From Pelagicoccus enzymogenes (GTDB lineage: Bacteria; Verrucomicrobiota; Verrucomicrobiia; Opitutales; Opitutaceae), in NCBI RefSeq assembly GCF_014803405.1, contig NZ_JACYFG010000036.1, forward strand, positions 496,001 to 560,000: a stretch of DNA of 64,000 nucleotides, written 5' to 3'. The notes below the pieces were generated by a model. The model worked only from the letters and a program-made list of their open reading frames with translations, was not told the DNA's origin and did not search any database. This document shows positions 44,768-54,389 of this stretch, piece after piece. Position numbers and translations under genes: made by a program. Position 1 is the first letter of the stretch; every line of letters begins with the position of its first letter.

Positions 44768-46561
44768 ATGAATCTCTCCTTCGACACAACCACGCTCCGC
44801 GAGGGTTACCTCTCCGGCAAGTTCACCGTTTCCGATATCATACGCGAGGTCCTGGCTCGCATCGAGGCAGGCGACTCCAAAATTTGGATATGCGTCGACA
44901 CTGCGGATCGTCTCCTTGCCCAAGCGAAGGAGATCGAAGAGAAGGACCCAAACAGCCTTCCCCTCTATGGCATCCCTTTCGCGGTGAAGGACAACATCGA
45001 CGTAGCCAAACTTCCTACAACAGCAGCCTGTCCCGACTACCGCTACTTCGCCGACGAAGATGCCACCGTGGTCGCGCAACTGCGAGCTGCCGGAGCAATC
45101 CCGATCGGCAAGACCAACCTAGACCAATTCGCAACCGGTCTGGTAGGCGTCCGTTCTCCCTACGGAATTCCCGGTAACGCCTTTGATCCGCAATATATTC
45201 CAGGCGGATCCAGCTCTGGATCCGCCGTATCCGTAGCCCTAGGACAAGTGTCCTTCTCACTCGGCACCGATACCGCCGGATCCGGTCGCGTCCCCGCATG
45301 CTTCAACAACCTCGTTGGCCTCAAGCCATCCCGAGGATTGCTTAGCTCGACTGGCTTGGTACCCGCCTGCAAGTCGCTGGATTGCATCTCGATCTTCGCC
45401 CTCAACGCTTTCGACGCTCAGGCCGCGCTGCGAGTCGCCGCCAGCTACGATCCGAGCGATGCCTATTCGAGACCCAATCCCCTCAGCCTCGAATCGCCCC
45501 GCCGCGCCTATCGCGACGGCATGACTTTCGGCGTACCCTCGCCCGAGCAGCTCCAGTTCTTCGGCGACGAGAACTACCTGAACCTGTACCTCCAATCAAT
45601 CGCTCGTCTCGAGGCGCTGGGCTTCAAGAAGCAAGTCATCGACTTCTCCCCCTTCCTCGCCGCCGCGCGCCTGCTCTACGAGGGCCCTTGGGTCGCGGAA
45701 CGCTACTGGGCCATCCAAGACCTCATCAAAGACGCGCCCGAAGCCCTGCACCCCGTCACCCGAGCCATTATCGAAAAAGGCATCGACGGAACGGCTGTCG
45801 ACGCCTTCGACGCGACCTACAAGCTTCAGGCCTTCCGCCAAGAAACCCTTTCGCTTTGGGAAAGCGTCGACTTCCTAGCAACCCCCACGGCCGGTACCCA
45901 CTACACGATAGAGCAGCTTGAGGCAGACCCCATCCAGCTGAATTCAAACCTTGGATACTACACAAACTTCATGAATCTGCTCGATCTGTCCTCCGTAGCA
46001 GTTCCCACCGGTTTCACTCCCAAGAAAATGCCCTTCGGCATTACCCTAATCGCTCCCGCCTTCCACGACGAAAAGTTGCTCTCAATCGCTCACAAACTCC
46101 AACTCGCCTCGGAACTGAGGATGGGAGCGACCGAGCACCAACGCTTCGAGCCCGTCCTTCCCGCCCAGTGGGACAGCGCGCCCATCGCCGTATGCGGAGC
46201 GCACATGAGTGGACTTCCCCTCAATCATCAGCTCACGGAGCTCGGCGCCACTTTCCAACGATCCACCAGCACCAGCCCCCGCTACCGTCTCTACGCCCTG
46301 CCCGGAACGAATCCCCCGAAGCCAGGCATGGTACGCGATGAAAGCAATGGAGCCGCCATCGAGCTCGAGCTATGGAATCTGCCGCAGTCCCAATGGGCCG
46401 CTTTCATTTCACAGATTCCCTCGCCTCTCGGCATCGGCAACATCGAGCTATCGGACGGCAGTTTCGTCAAAGGCTTCCTCTGCGAGCAATGGGCAACTTC
46501 CCAAGCCGAGGAGGTGAGCGCCCATCGGAGCTGGAGAGAGTACCTCCGGGCCCGTTCCTAG
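44768..46561 (+). CDS. atzF: Allophanate hydrolase (AtzF type)
   Basis: 597 aa. Residues ~1-450 are an amidase-signature domain with Lys74 (FAVKDNID), cis-Ser148 (GGSSSGSAV) and nucleophile Ser172 (DTAGSGRVP). The spacings of 74 and 24 residues equal those of AtzF (Lys91, Ser165, Ser189). Residues ~470-597 form the AtzF C-terminal domain (VCGAHMSGLPLNHQL, SSFVKGFLCE-like end), which in AtzF decarboxylates the intermediate. Allophanate gives two ammonia and two CO2. It follows the carboxylase gene after 74 bp and ends the cluster. Confidence 0.93.
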   Translation: MNLSFDTTTLREGYLSGKFTVSDIIREVLARIEAGDSKIWICVDTADRLLAQAKEIEEKDPNSLPLYGIPFAVKDNIDVAKLPTTAACPDYRYFADEDATVVAQLRAAGAIPIGKTNLDQFATGLVGVRSPYGIPGNAFDPQYIPGGSSSGSAVSVALGQVSFSLGTDTAGSGRVPACFNNLVGLKPSRGLLSSTGLVPACKSLDCISIFALNAFDAQAALRVAASYDPSDAYSRPNPLSLESPRRAYRDGMTFGVPSPEQLQFFGDENYLNLYLQSIARLEALGFKKQVIDFSPFLAAARLLYEGPWVAERYWAIQDLIKDAPEALHPVTRAIIEKGIDGTAVDAFDATYKLQAFRQETLSLWESVDFLATPTAGTHYTIEQLEADPIQLNSNLGYYTNFMNLLDLSSVAVPTGFTPKKMPFGITLIAPAFHDEKLLSIAHKLQLASELRMGATEHQRFEPVLPAQWDSAPIAVCGAHMSGLPLNHQLTELGATFQRSTSTSPRYRLYALPGTNPPKPGMVRDESNGAAIELELWNLPQSQWAAFISQIPSPLGIGNIELSDGSFVKGFLCEQWATSQAEEVSAHRSWREYLRARS

Positions 46562-46898
46562 TCGCCTCCGTCCGTCTAGCTAAGAATCGCCCCGCTTGCA
46601 GCGAGGCGAGAGCTTGGCTGCGGCAAAACGATCCCTTGCAAGCCCTCGTTGCGTCCTGCTTTGGGTTAAAAAAAACATACGGAGCAACACGTAGCTTGGT
46701 ATTTATCCTAAGCCCCGGTACAGAAGCTTCCCAAAGGCAGAGGAATACTCCCTAGCCGAGGGGGATCCAATTTTCCTAGCGGTAGTAAAAAGCGCACAAA
46801 ACGGCTGCGTTTTAGACTCTAGGCTTAAGCGAATCGCATGAAGCAACGATTTTCGAAGGTAGGTAAACCAACCCACGAACAACGACTACACCATTCCT
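46562..46898. other. Intergenic region before the chemotaxis receptor
   Basis: 337 bp with no convincing gene. It contains a weak terminator-like hairpin (46787-46813) and A-rich runs. No riboswitch or sigma-54/sigma-28 box could be matched convincingly. Confidence 0.5.
46787..46813 (+). terminator. Weak terminator-like hairpin
   Basis: AAAAGCGCA and TGCGTTTT pair with one bulged G around a CAAAACGGC loop; the right arm ends in a short T-run. It may end transcription from the nitrogen cluster. Confidence 0.4.
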
Positions 46899-48461
46899 AT
46901 GAAAATGACCTTCGCAAAACGAACTACCCTCGCGTTCGCCTCGCTGACCCTCTTGGGGCTCATTATCGGAGGCATAGGCATCGCGACCCAGCGATCCATC
47001 CTCGTCGACTTGAAACTCTCCTCGGAGAACATTCTCCCTGCGACCGACAACCTCCTGCAACTCGACCGCGACCTGCATCAAGCCTACATCGCTCAGGTCA
47101 TGTTCAGCAACAGCCCGCGCGAGAAGTACGACTCTCTGGTGGACGACACGAAAACCAACCTCTCGCAAGTGGAGGATCGATGGGAATCCTTCAAGAACGC
47201 CGTGGAGCCTTACGCGTCACCTAGGGTACGCGACATCCAATCCAAGTTCGAGACCGACTTCGCCAAATGGAAGCAGTCGTCCTACACCGCCCTCAAGCAA
47301 CTGACGAGCTCCGACAGCGCCGTGCAAGCCGCCGGCACCGCCTTCGTAAGCGGTCCCGCCCTCAAGGACTTCGACACCGCTCGCGACCAGATCGACATCC
47401 TCACCGAAGTCCTCGAGGAGGAGTCAGCCCAAATAAACGCGAACGCGGAAGCGGCTGCCGTGCGCGGACAGTGGACCATTATCGCCGCCATTCTCGTCAG
47501 CCTGCTCGCTGGAGCTCACATGACCTGGAGAATTGGATACACGACTTCCAGCAAGCTGAAGAATATCGCCAACCGGATCGCGACGACCGCTTCCGACACC
47601 GCGGAGACGACCTCCCAGATTAGCGACAGCAGCCGACGCGTGGCCGAAGGAGCCTCGGAGCAAGCTGCCTCCTTGGAGGAAACAAGCGCTTCTCTGGAGG
47701 AGAGCGCCGCGACTATCCAAAGCAGCGCCAACGCTGCCCAGCAGATCAAAGTCGTATCGGAGGAAACGACCGTCGCAGCCCAGCAAGGCAGCTCCGAAAT
47801 GAAGACGATGATCGAGGCCATGCAACTCATCGCGGAATCGAGTTCAAACATCGCTGAAACCTTGAAGACTATCGACGAAATCGCCTTCCAGACCAACATC
47901 CTTGCTCTCAATGCTGCGGTGGAAGCGGCCCGAGCGGGAGAGGCCGGAGCGGGTTTCGCCGTAGTGGCGGACGAAGTACGGGCCCTTGCCCAACGCTGCG
48001 CCAAGGCTGCCCGCGAGACTTCAGATCGCATCGAGGAGTCGACGCAACGAAGCGCAGCCGGGCTTCGCACCAGCGAGCGCGTCGCCGAAGTGTTGGAACG
48101 CATTTGCAGCAAGGCCTTCGAGATGGACGAGCTCATGCGCAATATGGCGACTTCCTCCCAGGAACAATCTGCTGGCATCACTCAACTCAACCTGGCCCTC
48201 ACCCAGATGGACCAAGTCACCCAAACCAATGCAGCCTCTGCCGAAGAAACCGCCAGCGCCACGGTGCAGCTCGACCAGCAAGCCATCAAGCTGCACGGCA
48301 TGGTCGATGAACTTTCTGGCATTTTGGGTATCGATGCGGCAAATACTAAACGGTCCAAAGTCCCTTCCAAGCCTGCGCGGGAGATTCCCGAGAGCGACGA
48401 TTGGGACTTCGGCGATTCGCAGCGTTCGAACAACACCTTTTCCACCTCTTCTCACAACTAA
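46899..48461 (+). CDS. Methyl-accepting chemotaxis protein without HAMP
   Basis: 520 aa. TM1 is ~11-30, followed by a ~150-residue periplasmic four-helix bundle sensor ([15 protein letters not shown]...). TM2 is ~188-207. The segment after TM2 goes straight into the coiled-coil signalling domain without a recognisable HAMP. The hairpin tip [24 protein letters not shown] is the highly conserved CheA/CheW contact. The C-terminus ends in an acidic tail (ESDDWDFGD). The signal it senses is unknown. It is followed by a DUF2490 gene after 19 bp. Confidence 0.92.
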   Translation: MKMTFAKRTTLAFASLTLLGLIIGGIGIATQRSILVDLKLSSENILPATDNLLQLDRDLHQAYIAQVMFSNSPREKYDSLVDDTKTNLSQVEDRWESFKNAVEPYASPRVRDIQSKFETDFAKWKQSSYTALKQLTSSDSAVQAAGTAFVSGPALKDFDTARDQIDILTEVLEEESAQINANAEAAAVRGQWTIIAAILVSLLAGAHMTWRIGYTTSSKLKNIANRIATTASDTAETTSQISDSSRRVAEGASEQAASLEETSASLEESAATIQSSANAAQQIKVVSEETTVAAQQGSSEMKTMIEAMQLIAESSSNIAETLKTIDEIAFQTNILALNAAVEAARAGEAGAGFAVVADEVRALAQRCAKAARETSDRIEESTQRSAAGLRTSERVAEVLERICSKAFEMDELMRNMATSSQEQSAGITQLNLALTQMDQVTQTNAASAEETASATVQLDQQAIKLHGMVDELSGILGIDAANTKRSKVPSKPAREIPESDDWDFGDSQRSNNTFSTSSHN

Positions 48462-48480
48462 TCAAACCGTAGAAACGATC

Positions 48481-49137
48481 ATGCGAAACGCACTCATACT
48501 TCTTACCACCGTCTGCTTGCTCCCGCTGGCAGCCTATTCAGACGATGGACTCGACCTTTGGCTCACCGTCAACGGTCCCGCGCAAGAGATCTGGGAAAAT
48601 ACCAAGACCAAAACGCAAGTCGCCGTCCGATTCCCCGAATTCGACGAGCTCAGCTACTTCTTCGTGTCCCAGAAATTCACCACCAAGCTCAACGAAAAGT
48701 GGTCGCTCGGCACTCATCCCGTATTCGAAACTGCCAAGAAGGGAGACGAGTGGTCGAACACCTACCGTCTCGACTTGGAACTCAACCCCTCCAAGTTCAG
48801 GCTCGGCCAAAACGGCCCCACCATCAGCATGCGCAACCGTTGGGAACTGCGCTGGAAGGAAGGCAAAGGCAGCGATATCTTCCATCGTATCCGCCACTCC
48901 ACCAAGGCGACTTGGAAAATCGACCAAGGTCCCTTCACCGCCTTCAGCATCGGTGACGAGGTCTTCTTCGAGGAGGACAAGGGAAAGATCACCAGAAACC
49001 GCTTCTATCCCGTGATGCTCGACTCCAAGCTCGGCAAGCACAAGATCAACTACTACCTGCTCTACCAAAGCGATCGAGCCGGGACCTCCGACAACTGGAA
49101 CGGTCGCTATATCGCAGGATCTTCCCTAAGTTTCTGA
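48481..49137 (+). CDS. DUF2490 family exported protein
   Basis: 218 aa from ATG at 48481; the longer frame to 47986 overlaps the chemotaxis receptor gene. Signal peptide MRNALILLTTVCLLPLAAYS. The body has the beta-strand-rich DUF2490 pattern (GLDLWLTVNGPAQEIW, MRNRWELRWKEGKG, DEVFFEEDKGKITRNRFYPVML, IAGSSLSF), which is thought to form an outer-membrane barrel; the protein ends in Phe. Function is unknown. It is possibly co-transcribed with the receptor. Confidence 0.8.
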   Translation: MRNALILLTTVCLLPLAAYSDDGLDLWLTVNGPAQEIWENTKTKTQVAVRFPEFDELSYFFVSQKFTTKLNEKWSLGTHPVFETAKKGDEWSNTYRLDLELNPSKFRLGQNGPTISMRNRWELRWKEGKGSDIFHRIRHSTKATWKIDQGPFTAFSIGDEVFFEEDKGKITRNRFYPVMLDSKLGKHKINYYLLYQSDRAGTSDNWNGRYIAGSSLSF

Positions 49138-49217
49138 TAAGAAAAGCCTTGCAAGGAGCGACGAGCAATCGCCCAGCCTTCGCAAAGATTTCACACAGGC
49201 TTCATACTGACTTCATG

Positions 49218-49242
49218 AAAAGGGCGTAATCTACGCCCTTTT
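49218..49242 (+). terminator. Perfect 11-bp hairpin against the DUF4184 start
   Basis: AAAAGGGCGTA pairs with TACGCCCTTTT around a 3-nt loop. It looks like a rho-independent terminator for the DUF2490 gene, but it ends only 3 bases before the ATG of the next gene, where its ribosome site should be. Confidence 0.75.
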
Positions 49243-49245
49243 CTT

Positions 49246-49995
49246 ATGCCATTTACCCTCACACACACCGCGGCGATTCTGCCCATCGCTCGATTCGCCC
49301 CCAAGCTGCCGCTCTCCGCCCTCGCGATCGGAAGCATGCTTCCGGATGCCCCTATCTTCCTGACATTGGGATATGGATACACTTTCCTCCATTCTCTTCC
49401 CGGTTTGCTCCTTGCCGCCGTCCCGCTGGGCCTAGCCTTTTATTACGCCTACCACCGGTTCCTCAAACCAGCCCTCATTAACCTTTTACCCGATTTCGCA
49501 GCCTGCCGACTGCAAACCTACCTCGAGCCCCCCAGCCCCTCTTTCGTACCGGTAGCGATCGCTCTCTTTTTCGGAGCTGCAACCCATTTCGTTTGGGATC
49601 TGTTCACCCATGCAGGCAAAGCGGGGGTCGCCTTAATCCCCCTTCTCCAAAACTCGTACCATATGAGCGGATACAGCATTGCTGGACACGAGATCGCTCA
49701 ACACGGCAGCTCCGCGATCTTCCTTCCCATCCTCGCTTGCGTGGCGATTCGAAGGCTTGCGCGACTTCCTCCAGCTCCCTTTTACCCGCCCGCATCGTCC
49801 CTTCGCCGCTTAACCCAGCTCGCAATTCTGTCCGCGCCTGGTCTTAGCGCTTTCGCTGTTGGGGCGGCCGGAACGAGCTCCATCATGACCTTCCTTTTCG
49901 AAACCACCGTGCTTTGCGGCATGCTGCTTCTTCTGGCTGTGGGCGCCTACGGCTTGGCCCTCTCATGGCAAGCTCAACCCGTTCGCCAGCGGTGA
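49246..49995 (+). CDS. DUF4184 family membrane protein
   Basis: 249 aa with about five hydrophobic segments. The N-terminus MPFTLTHTAAILPIARFAPKLPLSALAIGSMLPD is the DUF4184 hallmark and fixes the start. GAATHFVWDLFTHAGKAG holds a conserved His/Asp pair resembling phospholipase-C-like or YdjM-type membrane hydrolases. Its activity is unknown. Confidence 0.82.
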   Translation: MPFTLTHTAAILPIARFAPKLPLSALAIGSMLPDAPIFLTLGYGYTFLHSLPGLLLAAVPLGLAFYYAYHRFLKPALINLLPDFAACRLQTYLEPPSPSFVPVAIALFFGAATHFVWDLFTHAGKAGVALIPLLQNSYHMSGYSIAGHEIAQHGSSAIFLPILACVAIRRLARLPPAPFYPPASSLRRLTQLAILSAPGLSAFAVGAAGTSSIMTFLFETTVLCGMLLLLAVGAYGLALSWQAQPVRQR

Positions 49996-50004
49996 CGCCT
50001 TTTC

Positions 50005-51252
50005 CTAGAGGACGATCTTAACCCCTCGCCTCAGGTAGGTCGGCGAATCCAAGTCCTGCCCCTCAAAAAGGGTGCCATCCGAATTTTCGAACTCTCCCTT
50101 GGGATCGCCTTCGGAGAAAGAAAACTCTTCCTGAGCCGCGCTCTTGTTGCTCTTGTGCGTCGCGGGACGCGAACTAGCGGCCTTGCTGCGCGGCGCCGTT
50201 TCCGTCTTCTCCACAGCCGGCTCGTCCTTGACGGCCTTGGAACTGGCAGCTCGCGGCTTCACCACCTTGGTGAATGGCACGCTGCTCACCTCGCTGGTTC
50301 CAAGGATGCAGATTTCTACGGAATCTCCGAGATCCTCATCCACCACCGCTCCCATGGTCACGTTAGCATCCGCTCCGAACTCTTCGGAAACCGCTTCCAT
50401 GATCATCTGCGTATCGGCCATTCCGATACGAGTGCCCCCCACGATATTGACCAGTAGCTGATCCGCTTTCTTGGAAAATTCCGGAGTGTGCAACAAGGGG
50501 CATAGCTTCAGGTCAGCAACCGCTTCGACAGCGGCGTTCGGCCCGTCGCCCGCTCCTAGGCCAAACAGCGTCTTGCCTGCCTTCTTGGCCAGCATCTGGC
50601 GCAATTGGGCAAAGTCGACGTTGATCATGCCCGTCTTGTTCATCATGCACCAGATTGAACGAATCGCCTTCTCGATCCACGCGTCGGCCTTGGCAAAAGC
50701 GTCGAGCAAGGAAGCGTCCGGATCGGACTCCTGGATCAATAAGTCGTTAGGCAACGGCACCACCGCGTTGCAAGTGTCGCGCAGGCGCTTCAAACCTTCT
50801 TGGGCCACCTTGGCACGAGCCGCTCGCTCGATAGTGAACGGCAGGGCCACGAATGCGATCACGATTGCTCCGCTCCGCAACGCTTGCTCGGCAATCACTG
50901 GGGCCGCCCCCGTTCCGGTACCGCCTCCCAGACCTGCAGCGATAAAAAGCAAGTCCACATCGCTCACCATCTCGTCGATCGCGTCCAGGTGCTTCAATGC
51001 CGCTTCGCGACCGACCTCCGCATCGCCCCCCGTCCCCAAACCTCCCGTAACGGATTTTCCGATACAGAGCTTGTTGACGATCGGCGACCCAGCGAGGGCC
51101 TGCTGGTCCGTATTGACCGCAACCAACTCTACGCCCGTGACTTGGGAGAGCATCAAGCGATCCACGATGTTCGAGCCTGCCCCGCCCACACCGATCACTT
51201 TCATGCGGATTTCGGGTGAGTCGCTTTGCTCGTCGTCGATTGGATCGCTCAT
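50005..51252 (-). CDS. ftsZ: Cell division protein FtsZ
   Basis: 415 aa. GTPase domain: VGGAGSNIVDRL near the N-terminus, tubulin signature GGGTGTG (109-115), and T7-loop NVDFAQLRQML. The C-terminal subdomain follows to ~residue 320. A long Ala/Lys/Ser/Glu-rich linker leads to a conserved C-terminal peptide (SPTYLRRGVKIVL) used to bind FtsA. FtsZ polymerises into the Z-ring. It is the last gene of the minus-strand dcw cluster and has no visible terminator before the convergent DUF4184 gene. Confidence 0.96.
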   Translation of the reverse strand: MSDPIDDEQSDSPEIRMKVIGVGGAGSNIVDRLMLSQVTGVELVAVNTDQQALAGSPIVNKLCIGKSVTGGLGTGGDAEVGREAALKHLDAIDEMVSDVDLLFIAAGLGGGTGTGAAPVIAEQALRSGAIVIAFVALPFTIERAARAKVAQEGLKRLRDTCNAVVPLPNDLLIQESDPDASLLDAFAKADAWIEKAIRSIWCMMNKTGMINVDFAQLRQMLAKKAGKTLFGLGAGDGPNAAVEAVADLKLCPLLHTPEFSKKADQLLVNIVGGTRIGMADTQMIMEAVSEEFGADANVTMGAVVDEDLGDSVEICILGTSEVSSVPFTKVVKPRAASSKAVKDEPAVEKTETAPRSKAASSRPATHKSNKSAAQEEFSFSEGDPKGEFENSDGTLFEGQDLDSPTYLRRGVKIVL

Positions 51253-51276
51253 AGTTCTGGGGTGTGTATTTGAAAG

Positions 51277-52488
51277 CTAAGCCTTCTGAAAGAGGCTCTT
51301 CAGACGGCCGAATATGCTGCTCTGGCGGTGTTTCGCGTAGCTCTTCTCGCTCTGGTACTGCAAGCCGTAGTGCAAGAGTCCGAGCGCCGTGCTGTATTGG
51401 GAATCCTTCAATTCGCCCGACGCCATCGCCGCGTTGTCTCCCACGTGCGCTTGGATTCCGAATACGTTCTCCGCGCACTGGTCAATGTTGGCCAGCTTGC
51501 TGGTTCCGCCTGAAATGATGACGCCCGAGGAGATCCGCTCCGGTACGAATTGCGCCCCGAGCTTCTTGCGCACGACCTCGAAGATTTCGCTGACTCGCAG
51601 CTCGATAATCTTTTCGATGCTCCAGAGCGGAATAGGACGATCGCCGATCTCGAAGTCGTTGTTGAGCCATACCTTTTCGGTCTTGTCCTTGTGCTCCACG
51701 ATCGCAGATCCGTAGCGAAGCTTGAGGCTCTCCGCCTGCTTCAGTCGCATGCGTAGACCGATGCTCAAGTCGTTGGAGATATGGTCGCCGCCGATCGGCA
51801 AACAGCCCGCCTTGATGCAGCGGCCATCGAGAAACAATGCGTAGTCGGTAGTGCCGCGACCAAGGTCGATCACCAGCACCCCGCTCTTCTTTTGGTCCGC
51901 GGTAGCCACCGCCGCGCTGCTGGCCAATCCCGCCAGCACGATGTCGTCCACATGCAAGTTGAAGCCGTTGATGATGTGAATCGCATCCCCGATCTTACGG
52001 GAATCTCCATGCATCGTCCAGTAGCCGACCTCCAAACGCTCTCCTTCCATGCCCACCGGCGACTCCACGCTCCTACCGTCGAGCCGGTACGGACGCCGCA
52101 AATGGTGGATAGTGGTGCGGTTCTCCGGCAGTTCCCTGCCTTGGGCCAAGGAGCAGGCCTGCTCCACGTCTTCCTGCTGCACCCGGCCATCGGGATCGGT
52201 AATGTTGACGGAGGCTTCGCTCGGGAAGCCTTCGATGTGCCCCCCCGTTTGAGCCAGGTAAACGCCATCGATAGAAACGCCTGCCTGGCTTTCCGCAGCG
52301 AGGATCGCCGCATGCACACAGTCGCTCGCAAGGTGGTAGTCGACGATTTCACCCTTGAGCAGCCCTTTGGAAGACGACTGACCGAGGCCGATCACATTTA
52401 GCTTCCTGCCCTCGTGGATCTCTCCAAGAAGCACAGTCACTTTGCTCGTCCCAATATCTACTCCTGCGATTACTTTAGTCTTATACAC
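51277..52488 (-). CDS. ftsA: Cell division protein FtsA
   Basis: 403 aa from GTG at 52488. The actin-fold phosphate-1 loop GVDIGTSKVTVLLGE, VLVIDLGRGTTDYALF and GVIISGGTSKLAN are clear. The 1C domain is at ~85-165. The C-terminus (SSIFGRLKSLFQKA) is the amphipathic membrane-targeting helix. It anchors FtsZ to the membrane and lies between ftsQ and ftsZ as in most bacteria. Confidence 0.95.
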   Translation of the reverse strand: MYKTKVIAGVDIGTSKVTVLLGEIHEGRKLNVIGLGQSSSKGLLKGEIVDYHLASDCVHAAILAAESQAGVSIDGVYLAQTGGHIEGFPSEASVNITDPDGRVQQEDVEQACSLAQGRELPENRTTIHHLRRPYRLDGRSVESPVGMEGERLEVGYWTMHGDSRKIGDAIHIINGFNLHVDDIVLAGLASSAAVATADQKKSGVLVIDLGRGTTDYALFLDGRCIKAGCLPIGGDHISNDLSIGLRMRLKQAESLKLRYGSAIVEHKDKTEKVWLNNDFEIGDRPIPLWSIEKIIELRVSEIFEVVRKKLGAQFVPERISSGVIISGGTSKLANIDQCAENVFGIQAHVGDNAAMASGELKDSQYSTALGLLHYGLQYQSEKSYAKHRQSSIFGRLKSLFQKA

Positions 52489-52557
52489 CTTGCTTTGACC
52501 GTAGGGCTGACTGTTTTTCGAATTATTTCAACCCGATACTGCCACGCCTCGGAGTCC

Positions 52558-53454
52558 TCAAAGAAATCTTACCGGCACCTGATCTTCCAAGGTCAGGTCG
52601 ACGCTCTCGATTTCCCCTCTGCGGTTGCTCCGGCAATCATCCAAAATGTAGTCCAAGCGGCCGAGCTGGTTGCGAAAGTCCGCGTAGCGATCGAAGACCA
52701 CTTGCTTGGCTCCGCGGCCCTTAGTGATGAGCCGGTCGTCACGCTCCAAGGAAACCACTCGCCAAGCCGCGTAGATGTGCGGGGCGATGGCCTGGGCCTC
52801 GGACAGGAGCTCCGCCAAGGGAGTGATGTTCTCGATGCGAGAATAACCGTACTCCTCCTTCGAAAGAGCGACTCCATCCAAGAAAGGCAAAGTACGGGCA
52901 ATCTTCGGATCCATGCGATCCGCCTCGAAAACAACGCCTTGCTCGTCTACGAAAAGCTTGAGGGTTTCCCCATTGGCCCGCTGAGCCAGAATGCGTACGA
53001 TCGGCTTACGCTCGACGATGGCCACTTCCAAAGCGTCCGGAAAACGGCGGGAAACCACAGCGCTTTCCACCTGCCCGATCGCTTCCAAACGGGCCTTCAT
53101 CTCGTCAAGGTCCACGCTCAGCAGATTGGCGTCCACCGGCACGTCCAAGGTACCCAGGATGTAGTCGCGCTCCAGGTTTCCATCCGACTCGACCTCGATC
53201 ACTCGGATCGGCATCGACTCGCCAGCCTTGGTCAAAAGCTCGGGTCCTCCCTCCAAACGCGGCAGGAAATGTAGCGCTCCGGCAAATACGGCCACGAACA
53301 GCAGGGCCGCTCCCGTGACCTTCAAACGTCCCATCCAGATACGACGCTCCGAAGCCGAGCTCATAGCCTTTGGCTTAACGCTTTGGTCGATGTCTTTCCA
53401 CGTATTTGATTTACGCTTACGACGACTGGAGGAAGTGGGAGTTCGGGCAGCCAT
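52558..53454 (-). CDS. ftsQ: Cell division protein FtsQ
   Basis: 298 aa. A basic cytoplasmic N-terminus (RRKRKS) precedes a single TM (~46-64). The POTRA domain is at ~82-150 (IRVIEVESDGNLERDYILG, LEAIGQVESAVVSRRFPDALEVAIVERKP), followed by the FtsQ beta-domain. It stabilises the FtsQBL part of the divisome. The gap from the Ddl stop is 2 bases. Confidence 0.9.
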   Translation of the reverse strand: MAARTPTSSSRRKRKSNTWKDIDQSVKPKAMSSASERRIWMGRLKVTGAALLFVAVFAGALHFLPRLEGGPELLTKAGESMPIRVIEVESDGNLERDYILGTLDVPVDANLLSVDLDEMKARLEAIGQVESAVVSRRFPDALEVAIVERKPIVRILAQRANGETLKLFVDEQGVVFEADRMDPKIARTLPFLDGVALSKEEYGYSRIENITPLAELLSEAQAIAPHIYAAWRVVSLERDDRLITKGRGAKQVVFDRYADFRNQLGRLDYILDDCRSNRRGEIESVDLTLEDQVPVRFL

Positions 53455-53456
53455 TT

Positions 53457-54389
53457 TTAGCTAGAAGAATTGCCGTCTCTATACCTTAACAAGGCCGGTT
53501 CTACAAGCTTTTGCAGTAGTTCGTCGAAATTGTATCCAAAAAGTGCCGCAGACATGGGCAAAAGACTGGTTTCCTTGAGTCCCGGAAGGGTGTTTATCTC
53601 CAAAAAATAAGGATTTCCTCCCGTATCCACCATGCAATCGATGCGGGCATAGTCCCGACAACCGCAGGCTTCAAAGGCATGTGTAGCCAGTTTTCGGATG
53701 CGCTCGCTCAAATCCGCGCTGATTTCTGCCGGAGCGATGTATTCAGTCATTCCCTTCGTGTACTTGCTTTCGTAGTCGAAACGACCGTTAAGAGGACGAA
53801 TTTCGACCACTCCCAAAGCCTCGCCTTGCACGATCCCAACCGTAACTTCCTTGCCGGCAATGCGCGGCTCGACCAGCCAGCGACCTTCGCGGCATTTCTC
53901 AAGGCAGTCCGTGATTTCAGTTTCCCCTTCCGCGAACTGCAGTCCCACGCTGCTGCCTTCCGCCACTGGCTTCAGCACGACCGAAGGTCCCAACACCGAA
54001 ACGATAGTGGAAGCCAAAGGAAGCTCCCCGTTCTCAAATACGATTTCCGCTGGTACCGGCACGCCAGCCTCCGCCAGCTTAGCCTTGGTCGCGACCTTGT
54101 CGAAAGTCAGGGCGCTGGACGCCGCGTCGCAGCCAGCGTAGTAGACCCCCGCTTCGTCCATCAACGCCTGGGCCGTACCGTCCTCGCCGAACGAACCGTG
54201 CAATGTCGAAAAAACGACATGCCGGCGGGGATCCAAGCCCCCCGGCAACTCCGCGTAGGACTGCAAGTCGAAGACGTCGACCTCGAAAAATTTCGACAAA
54301 GCCGCCGCCGCCGCCTTTCCGGAGCCGAGCGAAACCTCTCGCTCCGCTGAAGTTCCACCGAGCAGTACCGCTATCCTTGGTTCTTTCAT
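53457..54389 (-). CDS. ddl: D-alanine-D-alanine ligase
   Basis: 310 aa. The N-terminus IAVLLGGTSAEREVSLGSG is the first Ddl motif. The ATP-grasp region has PSVVLKPVAEGSSVGLQF, VTVGIVQGEALGVVEIRP and DCMVDTGGNPYFLEINTLPGLKETSLLP. It makes the D-Ala-D-Ala dipeptide for MurF. Its ATG overlaps the MurC-MurB stop (ATGA). Confidence 0.95.
   Translation of the reverse strand: MKEPRIAVLLGGTSAEREVSLGSGKAAAAALSKFFEVDVFDLQSYAELPGGLDPRRHVVFSTLHGSFGEDGTAQALMDEAGVYYAGCDAASSALTFDKVATKAKLAEAGVPVPAEIVFENGELPLASTIVSVLGPSVVLKPVAEGSSVGLQFAEGETEITDCLEKCREGRWLVEPRIAGKEVTVGIVQGEALGVVEIRPLNGRFDYESKYTKGMTEYIAPAEISADLSERIRKLATHAFEACGCRDYARIDCMVDTGGNPYFLEINTLPGLKETSLLPMSAALFGYNFDELLQKLVEPALLRYRDGNSSS

Noticed and set aside
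46562-46898. Cyclic-di-GMP riboswitch or sigma-28/54 promoter before the chemotaxis receptor
   Set aside because: Partial similarities (AGCGCACAAAACGG; GGC...TTGC) failed on spacing or core bases.
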